A stretch of 64,000 nt of DNA from Luteibacter aegosomatis (GTDB taxonomy: Bacteria; Pseudomonadota; Gammaproteobacteria; Xanthomonadales; Rhodanobacteraceae), in NCBI RefSeq assembly GCF_023078455.1, contig NZ_CP095740.1, forward strand, positions 2,220,001 through 2,284,000, given 5' to 3'. The notes under the pieces are model-generated. The model had not been told where the DNA came from. It ran no database searches and worked only from the letters and a program-made list of their open reading frames with translations. Shown here one piece after another: positions 1-7,688 of this stretch. The translations under genes were made by a program, and so were the position numbers. How positions within the stretch are numbered: position 1 is the first letter of the stretch; every line of letters begins with the position of its first letter.

Positions 1-551
1 ATCACCTCCAGGCAGACCGCCTGTTCGTTCACGCCGATGCCGATGGCGCCGACCAGGCCTTCCTCGCGCATCCGCGCCATGGCGGGCAGCGATTCGTCGA
101 GCGCCTGGGCGAGGATGCGCGGATGGTCGGCGCCATGCGTGAGGGCACCGATATCGTGCAGGAAGAGGATGTCGACGTAATCCGTGCGCAGGCGGTGCAG
201 GCTGGCCTCGAGACTACGCCGCAGGCCGTCGCGGCTGTAATCGAAGCGCGCGCGACGCCCCTGGACGGCGAACCCGTCGGCTCGGCCGTCGCGGCCTTCG
301 GCATCCTCGATGACGCGGCCCAGCTTGGTGGACACCGTATAGGTGTCGCGCGGTATCTCGGCCAGCGCCGCACCGAGACGGGTCTCACTGAGACCGAAGC
401 CGTAGTAGGGCGCGGTGTCGAAGTGGCGGATGCCTTGGCTCCATGCATGGCGGATGGCGTCGAGCGCCTGGGCCTCGGGCACTTCCGCATAGAGATTGCC
501 CACGGGAGCGCCACCGAAGGCGAGGGGCGAGAGCGGCTTTCCCTGGGGCAT
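1..551 (-). CDS. Aldo/keto reductase, L-fucose (D-threo-aldose) dehydrogenase type, C-terminus outside window
   Basis: The reading frame begins at an ATG at 551 and stays open through base 1, so about 183 N-terminal residues are visible. The N-terminus LSPLAFGGAPVGNLY and the segment HFDTAPYYG carry the family's catalytic Asp and Tyr; STKLGR carries the Lys and FLHD the His. Aldo/keto reductases with this start belong to the branch that includes L-fucose dehydrogenase and D-threo-aldose 1-dehydrogenase, which oxidise the sugar at C1 with NAD(P). There is no signal peptide, so it should be cytoplasmic. It is divergent from the receptor gene at 976 and close to two fucosidases, which makes oxidation of released L-fucose the likeliest role. 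The substrate is inferred from context; the family call is firm. Confidence 0.85.
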   Translation of the reverse strand, partial: MPQGKPLSPLAFGGAPVGNLYAEVPEAQALDAIRHAWSQGIRHFDTAPYYGFGLSETRLGAALAEIPRDTYTVSTKLGRVIEDAEGRDGRADGFAVQGRRARFDYSRDGLRRSLEASLHRLRTDYVDILFLHDIGALTHGADHPRILAQALDESLPAMARMREEGLVGAIGIGVNEQAVCLEV

Positions 552-975
552 TGCAGGATTCCGAAGCAGTATGAGCGTTGATGAATACTACGTTTATATG
601 TGAACTTGTCTAGTACCGTATCCGAAGGCGGTCGCTTCGATCATGCGCCTGGCCGTAGGGGCTCGACCTGCACCCGGTACGACGGTTTGCGAAAACGCCC
701 GCACGCTTTCATAGAAAGTCCGTTGCGTCGCAGCTTGCTCCACGCAGAACGTATGTGAATACTGAGTTCGCCAGTGAACGGATTCGCAGGAAACGTGCAT
801 CCTGAAAATGACAACGTTGTCGGCGAGGGGTCGGCGGGTTGGCGTTCCCTGGACGGTGTTTCCCGCAGGCACTGAAGGCGCCGAGGCCAACGGCGCGATG
901 TCCATCCAAGACCAAGAAAGAAACGCGCGCCCGCAAGGGCGGGCCCCACCACGCCATCGTTTCGGGGGAGACACC
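552..975. promoter_or_regulatory. Divergent intergenic region between fucose dehydrogenase-like gene and TonB receptor
   Basis: No gene is supported in this 424-base gap. It must hold promoters for both divergent genes. The only clear signal is the LacI-type palindrome at 810-821. A GC-rich hairpin-like stretch (about 926-951) lies in the leader just upstream of the receptor's ribosome binding site. An upstream in-frame ATG at 808 is an implausible start because it sits on the operator, has no Shine-Dalgarno sequence, and would place a signal peptide internally. Confidence 0.5.
810..821. promoter_or_regulatory. LacI-family-type operator, copy 1 (GACAACGTTGTC)
   Basis: This is a perfect 12-base palindrome with a central CG, the hallmark of LacI/GalR-family operators. 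The same core, preceded by T, occurs at 20137-20148 upstream of the kinase gene and at 51253-51264 upstream of the chitinase gene. The centre is about 160 bases before the receptor start. It resembles the operator reported for LacI-type NagR repressors of N-acetylglucosamine utilisation; that link is from memory and the cognate repressor is not in this window. Confidence 0.7.
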
Positions 976-3681
976 ATGACCAACGGCAAGACCTTGCTGT
1001 GCGCGAGCATCCTTTGCGCGCTCGCCACCGCAACCCACGCGCAGGACGCGGGTTCCACGCAGCCCGCGCAGGAGGCCAAGCCCCGGACCGCGCAACAGCG
1101 CGCCGAGGAAAAGCAGGCGCAGCAACTGCAGGAGGTGACCGTCACCGGTTACCGCGGAAGCCTGGAAAAGGCCATCGACGTCAAACGCAACGCCAATGCG
1201 GTGGTGGATGCGATCAGCGCCACCGACATCGGCAAGTTCCCCGATACCAACGCCGCCGAGTCGCTTTCGCATCTGCCGGGCATCACCGTGGATCGCCAGT
1301 TCGGCGAAGGCGAGAAGATCAGCGTCAACGGTACCGATGCCGCGCTCAACCGCGTGCTGCTGAACGGCCAGACCATCGCTTCGGGCGACTGGGGCGGCAA
1401 TCCCACCGATACCAGCGGCCGTACCTTCAACTATTCGCTGCTCTCGCCCGAGATCATCGGCCTGATGGAGGTGTACAAGTCACCCGAGGCGCGCATCGAC
1501 GAGGGGAGCATCGGCGGCACCGTGATCATCCACACGCGCAAGCCGCTCGACCTGCCGGCCAATACGCTGCGAGGCTCGCTGGGCTACAACTACAACGACC
1601 GATCGGAAGAGGGCAATCCACGCGGCTCGGCGTTGTGGAGCTGGAAGAACGCCGACAGCACGTTCGGCTTCCTCACCAGCGTCACCCACGACAAGGAAAA
1701 CCTCTCGCGCGCGGGCATCGAGTTCTTCGGCTACACCACCGGCTCGGGCATCACGAGCAACCCGACCGTCACCGGCGACCCGAACTACGCCAACGCCAAG
1801 ATCCCGGTAGGCATCAACAGTGCCTATTTCCAGCAGGAACGCGAGCGCAACGGCATCCAGTCGGCCTTGCAGTGGCGCCCCGACGACCGCAACGAGTTCA
1901 ACCTGACCGGCCTGTACGTCAAGGGCAAGTACAACAACTTCAGCGAGTCGCGCTACGTCTGCCCGGGTTGCGGCGATCTCAACAAGCTGACCGACATCAA
2001 CGTCGACAACGGCTACATCACCTCGGGCACGGTGTCGTCCGCCACGGGCAACGGTCAGCCCTACGCCGAACTGGACGCCAACTATCGCAAGACCACGGTT
2101 TCCACCAAGAGCATCAACCTGCGCCACGACTTCAACGGCGACGCCTGGGTATTCACCAGCCAGGTGGGCTACACGGCCGCGCGCGGCGGCAAGAGCCCCG
2201 AGTACCTGATGAAGTACCTGCTGCAGAACGGCGGCTACAACTTCGGTTACGACGGCCGCAATACCAGCGTGGACTACCAGAACGGCTCGGCCGCGAACTG
2301 GGGCCTGCCCGGGTCGCCGCCGGGATCGCCCCCGGGCGACACCAGCTTGCCGGGGCAGAACCAGGCCGGCGGCATCTATTACGAAACCACGAAGGATCGC
2401 GAGCGCTACGCGCAGTTCGATGCCTCGCGCGACCTGGAATGGGGGCCGATCAACAAGATCCAGATGGGCCTGAAGTACACCAACCACTTCAACGGCACCG
2501 ACTCGCGCGGCAACCGCATCAACACCACCGATCCGGTATCGCTGGACGACTTCGAACCGGGCATGACCCCGGGCGGCCTGTTCGATGGCCTGCATGCCAG
2601 CGGCGACCTCACCGACTGGCCCACGGCCAACCAGGGCGCGGTGGTGGATTACCTGAAGTCGCAGCCGCAGGGACCGTACACGCTGAACTATCCGGCGATG
2701 TTCGGCGTGGCCGAGGTGACCAAGGACGCCTACCTCCAGGTGGATTACCAGTCGGGCCAGTGGCGCGGCAACGTGGGCGTGCGTTATGTCGATACCAAGG
2801 ATACGTCGTCGTATTACCTGAACAGCGACGTCGACCCGACGTATAACAAGGTCACCACCACCACGCACTATTACAAGCCGTTGCCGTCGTTCAACCTGGC
2901 TTACGACATCGACGAGGACAAGGTCGCGCGCCTGTCCGTGTCCAAGGTGCTCGCCCGCCCGCGCTACGGCGACCTGGCCGGTGCCACCACGCTCAACGGC
3001 GCGAGTACGGGCAATTTCACCGCCAGTGCGGGCAACCCCAACCTGAAGCCTTACCAGTCGACCAACTTCGACCTCTCGGCGGAGTGGTATTTCGCGCCGG
3101 CCAGCCTGCTGTCGGCCGAGGTCTTCGTGCGCAAGATCGACAGCTACATCGTCACCACCACGGCGGATCGTTCGATCACCGATCCGACCACCGGGCAGAC
3201 CAACGTCTATTCGGTGACCTCGCCGATCAACGCCTCCAACGCCAAGGTATCGGGCCTGTCGCTGATCTACCAGCAGGATCTCGGCTACGGTTTCGGGATC
3301 CAGACCAATTACACCTACAGCAAGGCCACCACGCAGACGCAGGACGACGGGGGCAAGCTCAATCTTCCTTACCTCTCGAAGAATACGATCAACATCATTC
3401 CCTATTACGAGCACGGTCCCTGGTCGGCGCGCATCAATTACAGCCGCCGGTCGCCGTATTTCACCCAGGTGGGGCGCCTTAACTCGAACGTGTTCGCCGA
3501 CGCTTACAAGGAACTCGACGTCAGCGCTTCGTACCAGTTCAACGAATGGATGGGCGTCACCTTCAGCGCGACCAACCTGCTCGATTCGACGTACTACCAG
3601 TATGCCGACATCAAGTACGCTCCGATCGGGGAGTACAAGAGCGGGCGGACGTACTCGATGACCCTCAACTTCAAGCTTTAG
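976..3681 (+). CDS. TonB-dependent receptor (Xanthomonas/Caulobacter sugar-uptake type)
   Basis: An outer-membrane receptor of 901 residues, presumed to import oligosaccharides using energy from TonB/ExbBD. The ATG at 976 follows GGGGGAG by five bases and opens a signal peptide ending near ATATHA, so it is preferred over the ATG at 808. The plug starts with LQEVTVTGYRGSLEKAID, continues through DIGKFPDTNAAESLSHLPG and a GGTVIIHTRKP segment, and the rest is a beta-barrel ending in an aromatic-containing TLNFKL. The plug start and the FPDTN segment are typical of the TIGR01782-like subfamily often linked to carbohydrate loci in Xanthomonas. There is no N-terminal STN domain. It is followed by a strong terminator, so it may be monocistronic, and is preceded by a LacI-type operator. 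The ligand is inferred to be a GlcNAc- or fucose-containing glycan fragment. Confidence 0.93.
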   Translation: MTNGKTLLCASILCALATATHAQDAGSTQPAQEAKPRTAQQRAEEKQAQQLQEVTVTGYRGSLEKAIDVKRNANAVVDAISATDIGKFPDTNAAESLSHLPGITVDRQFGEGEKISVNGTDAALNRVLLNGQTIASGDWGGNPTDTSGRTFNYSLLSPEIIGLMEVYKSPEARIDEGSIGGTVIIHTRKPLDLPANTLRGSLGYNYNDRSEEGNPRGSALWSWKNADSTFGFLTSVTHDKENLSRAGIEFFGYTTGSGITSNPTVTGDPNYANAKIPVGINSAYFQQERERNGIQSALQWRPDDRNEFNLTGLYVKGKYNNFSESRYVCPGCGDLNKLTDINVDNGYITSGTVSSATGNGQPYAELDANYRKTTVSTKSINLRHDFNGDAWVFTSQVGYTAARGGKSPEYLMKYLLQNGGYNFGYDGRNTSVDYQNGSAANWGLPGSPPGSPPGDTSLPGQNQAGGIYYETTKDRERYAQFDASRDLEWGPINKIQMGLKYTNHFNGTDSRGNRINTTDPVSLDDFEPGMTPGGLFDGLHASGDLTDWPTANQGAVVDYLKSQPQGPYTLNYPAMFGVAEVTKDAYLQVDYQSGQWRGNVGVRYVDTKDTSSYYLNSDVDPTYNKVTTTTHYYKPLPSFNLAYDIDEDKVARLSVSKVLARPRYGDLAGATTLNGASTGNFTASAGNPNLKPYQSTNFDLSAEWYFAPASLLSAEVFVRKIDSYIVTTTADRSITDPTTGQTNVYSVTSPINASNAKVSGLSLIYQQDLGYGFGIQTNYTYSKATTQTQDDGGKLNLPYLSKNTINIIPYYEHGPWSARINYSRRSPYFTQVGRLNSNVFADAYKELDVSASYQFNEWMGVTFSATNLLDSTYYQYADIKYAPIGEYKSGRTYSMTLNFKL

Positions 3682-3687
3682 CGTGAG

Positions 3688-3731
3688 ACCGGCGGGGGCC
3701 TCATCCCTGGGCTCCCCGCCGGTTATTTTTT
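3688..3731 (+). terminator. Rho-independent terminator of the TonB receptor gene
   Basis: A ten-base stem, ACCGGCGGGG at 3688-3697 pairing with CCCCGCCGGT at 3714-3723, is followed by TATTTTTTG. It begins seven bases after the stop codon. Confidence 0.85.
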
Positions 3732-3757
3732 GTCATGAAGATGGCTACGAAGGGGTA

Positions 3758-3903
3758 GGAGCGGACCCTGTCCGCGAACCCTCGACGTGGCCGGTTCGAA
3801 TGAGGCCATGACTCGATAGTGCGAGCGATAGAAGCTCGCACGATCGACGCAATGCCTCGTTCGCCTCAGGAGAGGCTGAGGGTTCGCGGACAGGGTCCGC
3901 TCC
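3758..3903. repeat. REPIN-like element (inverted pair of REP sequences)
   Basis: 26 bases at 3758-3783 are the exact reverse complement of 3878-3903. Each arm has the form GGAGCGGACCCTGTCCGCGA, with its own internal stem (GCGGACccTGTCCGC). The spacer carries a further small hairpin (GTGCGAGC...GCTCGCAC). Similar arms cap a pair at 52603-52716. Bacterial REP elements with this GTGGGAGC head are mobilised by RAYT transposases; no RAYT gene is in the window. It ends only about 40 bases before the GH29 start, so it may affect the mRNA leader. Confidence 0.8.
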
Positions 3904-3944
3904 CACCAACCTCGTCGGACGTGACGGTACGGAAGGAGATGCTC

Positions 3945-5531
3945 ATGATGCGATTGGCCTGTTTCACGGCGGCGGCCCTGTTCGGCTTCGCCGTCCACGC
4001 CGAGACCTCGCCGCAAGCCCAGGACATGGCCTGGCAAAAGGCGGCGGCGAAATTCGCCCCGGAGCGCAAGGCGATCCTCGACAAGGTGGCCAAGGGCGTG
4101 GCGGCCGGTCCGTTCCGGCCGGACTGGGCGTCGTTGCAAGGCTACCGATCTCCCGGCTGGTACGACGACGCCAAGTTCGGCATCTTCGTCCATTGGGGCG
4201 TCTATTCGGTACCGGCGTTCGGCAGCGAATGGTACTCGCGCAACATGTACCAGCAGGGTACCAAGGAGTTCGCCCACCACGTGGCCACCTACGGGCCGCA
4301 ATCGCGCTTCGGCTACAAGGATTTCGTGCCCATGTTCAAGGCGGAGCGCTTCGACCCGGACGCCTGGGCGACGCTGTTTCGCGAGGCCGGCGCGAAATAC
4401 GTGGTGCCGGTGGCGGAACACCACGACGGCTTCGCGATGTACGACTCGAAGTTGTCGGATTGGACCGCGGTGAAGAAGGGGCCCAAGCGTGACGTGATCG
4501 GCCTGCTCGCCAAGGCGATCCGCGGGCAGGGCATGCACTTCGGCGTGTCGTCGCATCGCGCCGAGCACGACTGGTTCTTCGACGGCGGTCGCCGTTTCGA
4601 TTCGGACGTGAACGATCCGGCCAACGCGGAATTGTACGGCCCGGCGGTGGCGCACCTGAGCAAGCACGACGAGATCCTTTCCGACGACTGGACCTACGTC
4701 TCGCAGGGTTGGCTCGACGACTGGCTGGCGCGCACCGCCGAGCTCGTCGACGACTACCATCCCGACCTCATCTACTTCGACTGGTGGATCGGCCACCCCA
4801 CCTTCCGCAACACGCTGCCGGACTTCCTTTCGTATTACTACAACGACGGCGCGAAGCGCGACGGCGTGGTGGTGAACTACAAGCTGGGCGACCTGCCCGA
4901 CGGTGCCGGCACGCTCGACATCGAACGCGGCCAGCTCACCGGCATCCACCCCACGCACTGGCAGACCGATACCTCGATCAGCAACGAGTCGTGGGGCTAC
5001 ATCGAACACGACACCTACAAGTCGCCCACCTTCATCATCCATCTCCTGGTCGACGTGGTCAGCAAGAACGGCAACCTCATGCTCAACGTCGGACCGCGCG
5101 CGGACGGCACCATCCCGCAAGCCGCGCAGGACACCTTGCGCAGCGTGGGGGCTTGGCTGAAGACCAACGGCGAGGCGATCTACGGCAGCAAGCCCTGGCG
5201 CACCTTCGGCGAAGGACCGACCGAGGTGAAGGGCGGCATGTTCCAGGACACCAAGACCAAGCCCTATACGCCCGAGGATTTCCGCTTCACTACGGGCCAC
5301 GGCAAGCTCTACGCGATCGAGCTGGGTTGGCCCAAGGGCGACACCGTGACGGTGCGTTCGATCCAGCCCGCGGACAAGGTCGCGAAGGTGGAACGTCTCG
5401 CCGATGGCGGCGCCGTGGCGTTCACGCAGGACGCCAAGGGCCTTCACCTGCATCTTCCCTCCCACCCCGTCGGCAGCGATGCGTACGTCTATCGCATCAC
5501 GCTGGCGAATCCCATCAAGGCCTCCCCATGA
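3945..5531 (+). CDS. Alpha-L-fucosidase, GH29
   Basis: A secreted exoglycosidase of 528 residues that should remove terminal alpha-L-fucose with retention. The start at 3945 is six bases after GGAAGGAG and gives a signal peptide MMRLACFTAAALFGFAVHA. The catalytic region begins with KFGIFVHWGVYSVPAFGSEWY. It includes AEHHDGFAMY and IYFDWWIG, whose Asp (about residue 279) is at the nucleophile position, and NLMLNVGPRADGTIP near the end of the barrel. A C-terminal beta-sandwich of about 90 residues follows, as in many GH29 enzymes. The layout fits the broad-specificity GH29-A group. The stop codon overlaps the start of the next gene (ATGA), so the two are coupled. Core or terminal fucose of N-glycans is a plausible substrate, by inference. 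Confidence 0.92.
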   Translation: MMRLACFTAAALFGFAVHAETSPQAQDMAWQKAAAKFAPERKAILDKVAKGVAAGPFRPDWASLQGYRSPGWYDDAKFGIFVHWGVYSVPAFGSEWYSRNMYQQGTKEFAHHVATYGPQSRFGYKDFVPMFKAERFDPDAWATLFREAGAKYVVPVAEHHDGFAMYDSKLSDWTAVKKGPKRDVIGLLAKAIRGQGMHFGVSSHRAEHDWFFDGGRRFDSDVNDPANAELYGPAVAHLSKHDEILSDDWTYVSQGWLDDWLARTAELVDDYHPDLIYFDWWIGHPTFRNTLPDFLSYYYNDGAKRDGVVVNYKLGDLPDGAGTLDIERGQLTGIHPTHWQTDTSISNESWGYIEHDTYKSPTFIIHLLVDVVSKNGNLMLNVGPRADGTIPQAAQDTLRSVGAWLKTNGEAIYGSKPWRTFGEGPTEVKGGMFQDTKTKPYTPEDFRFTTGHGKLYAIELGWPKGDTVTVRSIQPADKVAKVERLADGGAVAFTQDAKGLHLHLPSHPVGSDAYVYRITLANPIKASP

Positions 5532-6583
5532 AACGATGGTTGTTGTCGCTCGCCGCCTGCATCCTCTGGATGCCCCTCGGCGCCTTCGCCAAGGCGCCGG
5601 TGGCGCTGTTCTACATGATGAACACGCAGAAATCGATCGCGTCGCTCGAAGCGCACGTCGACAAGATCGATCTGCTGGTGCCTACCTGGTATGGCGTGGA
5701 CCAGAACGGACTGGTGTCGGGCGGCCCGAACGATTACGTGCTCGGCATCGCGAAGAAGCACCGCCTTCCGGTGATGCCGATCGTTTCCGCGGGCGGCGAC
5801 CGGGCGAAATTCCATGCGCTGCTGGGCGACGAGAAAGCCAAGCGCGCCATGATCGAGAGCCTGATCGAGCAGGCGAAGCTACATGGCTACGTCGGCTACC
5901 AGTTCGATTTCGAGAACATCGCCTGGACCGACCGTGACGCCTTCACGTTGCTGACGAAGCAGACGTACGAAGCGTTGCACCGGCATGGCCTGCAGCTGTC
6001 GGCCGCCGTGGTGCCGAACGCGCCGGGCCATGCGGGGGAGGGTGCTTTCGGCAAGTGGATATGGGAGTACTGGCGCGGCGCCTACGACCTTAAGGAGCTG
6101 GCCAAGGTACTCGATATCGTCTGCATCATGACCTACGACCAGCACACGCGCTGGACCACGCCGGGCCCCGTCGCCGGCATGCCGTGGGTGATGGAGAACC
6201 TCGAATACGCGCTGAAGGTGGTGCCGAAGGAGAAGCTGTCGCTGGGTATCGGCCTGTACGGTTACCACTGGTATGCGGGCAATCCGGTGAAAGCCGACGG
6301 CAAGGAGGATTCGAACATCTCGGCGAGCTACATCGACGCCGACGAGTCGTTTCCCCTGGCCAGGCAGTTCAACGTGACGATGCAGTGGGATCCGGTGGAA
6401 CACGAGTCGTGGTTCTACTTCTACCGTGACCAGATGCGCGAATGGGTGTTCCTGCCGGACGCGCGTGCGTTTCGCGATCGTTATGATGTAACGAAGCAGT
6501 ATGGCTTGCAGGGTTTCTGTGCCTGGGTGCTTGGGGCGGAAGATCCGAAGATCTGGGACGCGCTGCCCGACGCCGTGCGCTGA
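5528..6583 (+). CDS. GH18-family glycosidase (endo-beta-N-acetylglucosaminidase- or chitinase-like)
   Basis: A predicted exported protein of 351 residues with signal peptide MKRWLLSLAACILWMPLGAFAKA. The GH18 catalytic strand is YQFDFEN, with Glu129 as acid/base and Asp127 before it. The strand that follows the active site is IMTYDQHTRW, and SLGIGLYGYHWY is a late barrel strand. The first Asp of the usual DxxDxE is replaced, the segment being GYQFDFE. Hydrolysis of GlcNAc-beta-1,4-GlcNAc bonds by substrate-assisted catalysis is the family reaction. Coupling to a GH29 fucosidase by a 4-base overlap suggests an enzyme that cuts the chitobiose core of N-glycans, but a chitooligosaccharide hydrolase is not excluded. 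SH3-like and carbohydrate-binding modules are absent. Confidence 0.85.
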   Translation: MKRWLLSLAACILWMPLGAFAKAPVALFYMMNTQKSIASLEAHVDKIDLLVPTWYGVDQNGLVSGGPNDYVLGIAKKHRLPVMPIVSAGGDRAKFHALLGDEKAKRAMIESLIEQAKLHGYVGYQFDFENIAWTDRDAFTLLTKQTYEALHRHGLQLSAAVVPNAPGHAGEGAFGKWIWEYWRGAYDLKELAKVLDIVCIMTYDQHTRWTTPGPVAGMPWVMENLEYALKVVPKEKLSLGIGLYGYHWYAGNPVKADGKEDSNISASYIDADESFPLARQFNVTMQWDPVEHESWFYFYRDQMREWVFLPDARAFRDRYDVTKQYGLQGFCAWVLGAEDPKIWDALPDAVR

Positions 6584-6653
6584 CACGATTGACACTGGCC
6601 TGGAGCCTCCCGACAATGCGCACGCCTTCCGGCGGCCCGTAGGGAGACCTTCC

Positions 6654-7310
6654 ATGCGCTTTTTCCTTGCCGCCGCGCTGACGGTGGCGCTTTTCCTCGT
6701 TCATCTTCCCGTGCATGCCTCCGGCGGCAGCTACCTCGTCGACGACGCCTCGGTGGTCGGCGCCGGCAAGTGCCAACTGGAATCCTGGCTACGCGCGTGG
6801 TCCAACGGCTCCGACGGTGTCTGGGCCGTGCCCGCGTGCGGCGTCGGGCCGGTGGAGTTCGGTCTGTCGCTGCATCGGCAGCAGGGGGAGGCCGGGCTCG
6901 GTCTCTCGCCTGCGGTGAAATGGCAATGGCGTAACGGCGACGATCACGGCATCGGGCTCGCGGTCGAGGTCAACACCACCTACCAGCACGGCCGTCACAT
7001 GGCTTCGCAGGCCTATGCGTCCACGTCGTTCGGCCTGGACGATGCCCGTCGCTGGATGGTCGATCTCGATCTCGGCGTGGATCGCGAGCGCGATCGTTCG
7101 GCGCATCCGATCGAAGGTGCCGGCGTGTCCTATGCGTTGGACGATCGCTGGTCGTTGCTGGCGGAACGCTTCTGGAGCCGCGGTTCGATAAGCGACCAGG
7201 GAGGCGTGCGGCTCGCGTTCGGGGATTCCAGCCTGGATCTCGTCGCTGGGCGTGAGATGGCGAGGCTGCGCTCGCACTGGGTGAACGTCGGGTGGAATGC
7301 GGCGTTCTGA
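6654..7310 (+). CDS. Secreted or outer-membrane beta-barrel-like protein of unknown function
   Basis: 218 residues with a clear signal peptide (MRFFLAAALTVALFLVHLPVHA), after which the mature chain begins SGGSYLVDDASVVGAGKCQLESW. The remainder alternates hydrophobic and polar residues with many Trp, Gly and Leu, and ends in an aromatic residue (WNAAF), which suggests a small outer-membrane beta-barrel. Two Cys (CQLESW and PACGVGP) could form a disulfide. The start lies about ten bases after AGGGAG. It is 70 bases after the GH18 gene on the same strand and could be its operon partner. I do not recognise a named family. Confidence 0.7.
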   Translation: MRFFLAAALTVALFLVHLPVHASGGSYLVDDASVVGAGKCQLESWLRAWSNGSDGVWAVPACGVGPVEFGLSLHRQQGEAGLGLSPAVKWQWRNGDDHGIGLAVEVNTTYQHGRHMASQAYASTSFGLDDARRWMVDLDLGVDRERDRSAHPIEGAGVSYALDDRWSLLAERFWSRGSISDQGGVRLAFGDSSLDLVAGREMARLRSHWVNVGWNAAF

Positions 7311-7319
7311 CCCGTTAGG

Positions 7320-7671
7320 ATTCGCCGATGCGATCGGCTCCCACCCCTTCGGTAGCAACCTTCCTACCGAAGGGCTGCCAACTCGGTAGCAACCTTCCTA
7401 CCGAAGGGCTGCCAACTCGGTAGCAACCTTCCTACCGAAGGGCTGCCAACTCGGTGGCAACCCTCCTGCCGAAGGGCTGCCAACTCGGTGGCAACCTTCC
7501 TACCGAAGGGCTGGCAACTTGGTGGCAACCCTCCTGCCGAAGGGCTGGCAACTTGGTGGCAACCCTCCTGCCGAAGGGCTGGCAACTCGGTGGCAACCCT
7601 CCTGCCGAAGGGCTGCCAGCTCGATAGCTTCCTTCCTACCGAAGGGGTGGGAGCCGATCGTATCGGCGAAT
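7320..7671. repeat. Nine 34-bp tandem repeats capped by inverted REP ends
   Basis: Units start at 7349, 7383, 7417, 7451, 7485, 7519, 7553, 7587 and 7621, an exact 34-base period. The last unit is incomplete. Each unit contains a hairpin of the type CGGTAGCAACCTTCCTACCG and ends GAAGGGCTGCCAA; variants (CGGTGG...CTGCCG) carry compensating changes on both arms. The array is flanked by a 30-base inverted repeat, 7320-7349 and 7642-7671, with one mismatch and REP-like form (GTGGGAGCCGAT..ATCGGCGA). It lies between converging genes. There are no spacers, so it is not CRISPR. Short open frames crossing it are translations of the repeat. Confidence 0.9.
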
Positions 7672-7688
7672 CCTGCGAAGCGAGACGT

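Noticed and set aside
808..975. Upstream start of the first TonB receptor at 808
   Set aside because: It would put 56 residues before the signal peptide and begins on the operator; the ATG at 976 has a strong ribosome site.
7364..7585. 73-residue frame MPALRQEGC... and other short frames through the array
   Set aside because: They are translations of the tandem repeat, 34 not being a multiple of three, and have no initiation signals.
7349..7645. Possible CRISPR array
   Set aside because: The 34-bp units are directly tandem with no unique spacers, and each unit is itself a hairpin; no cas genes are present.
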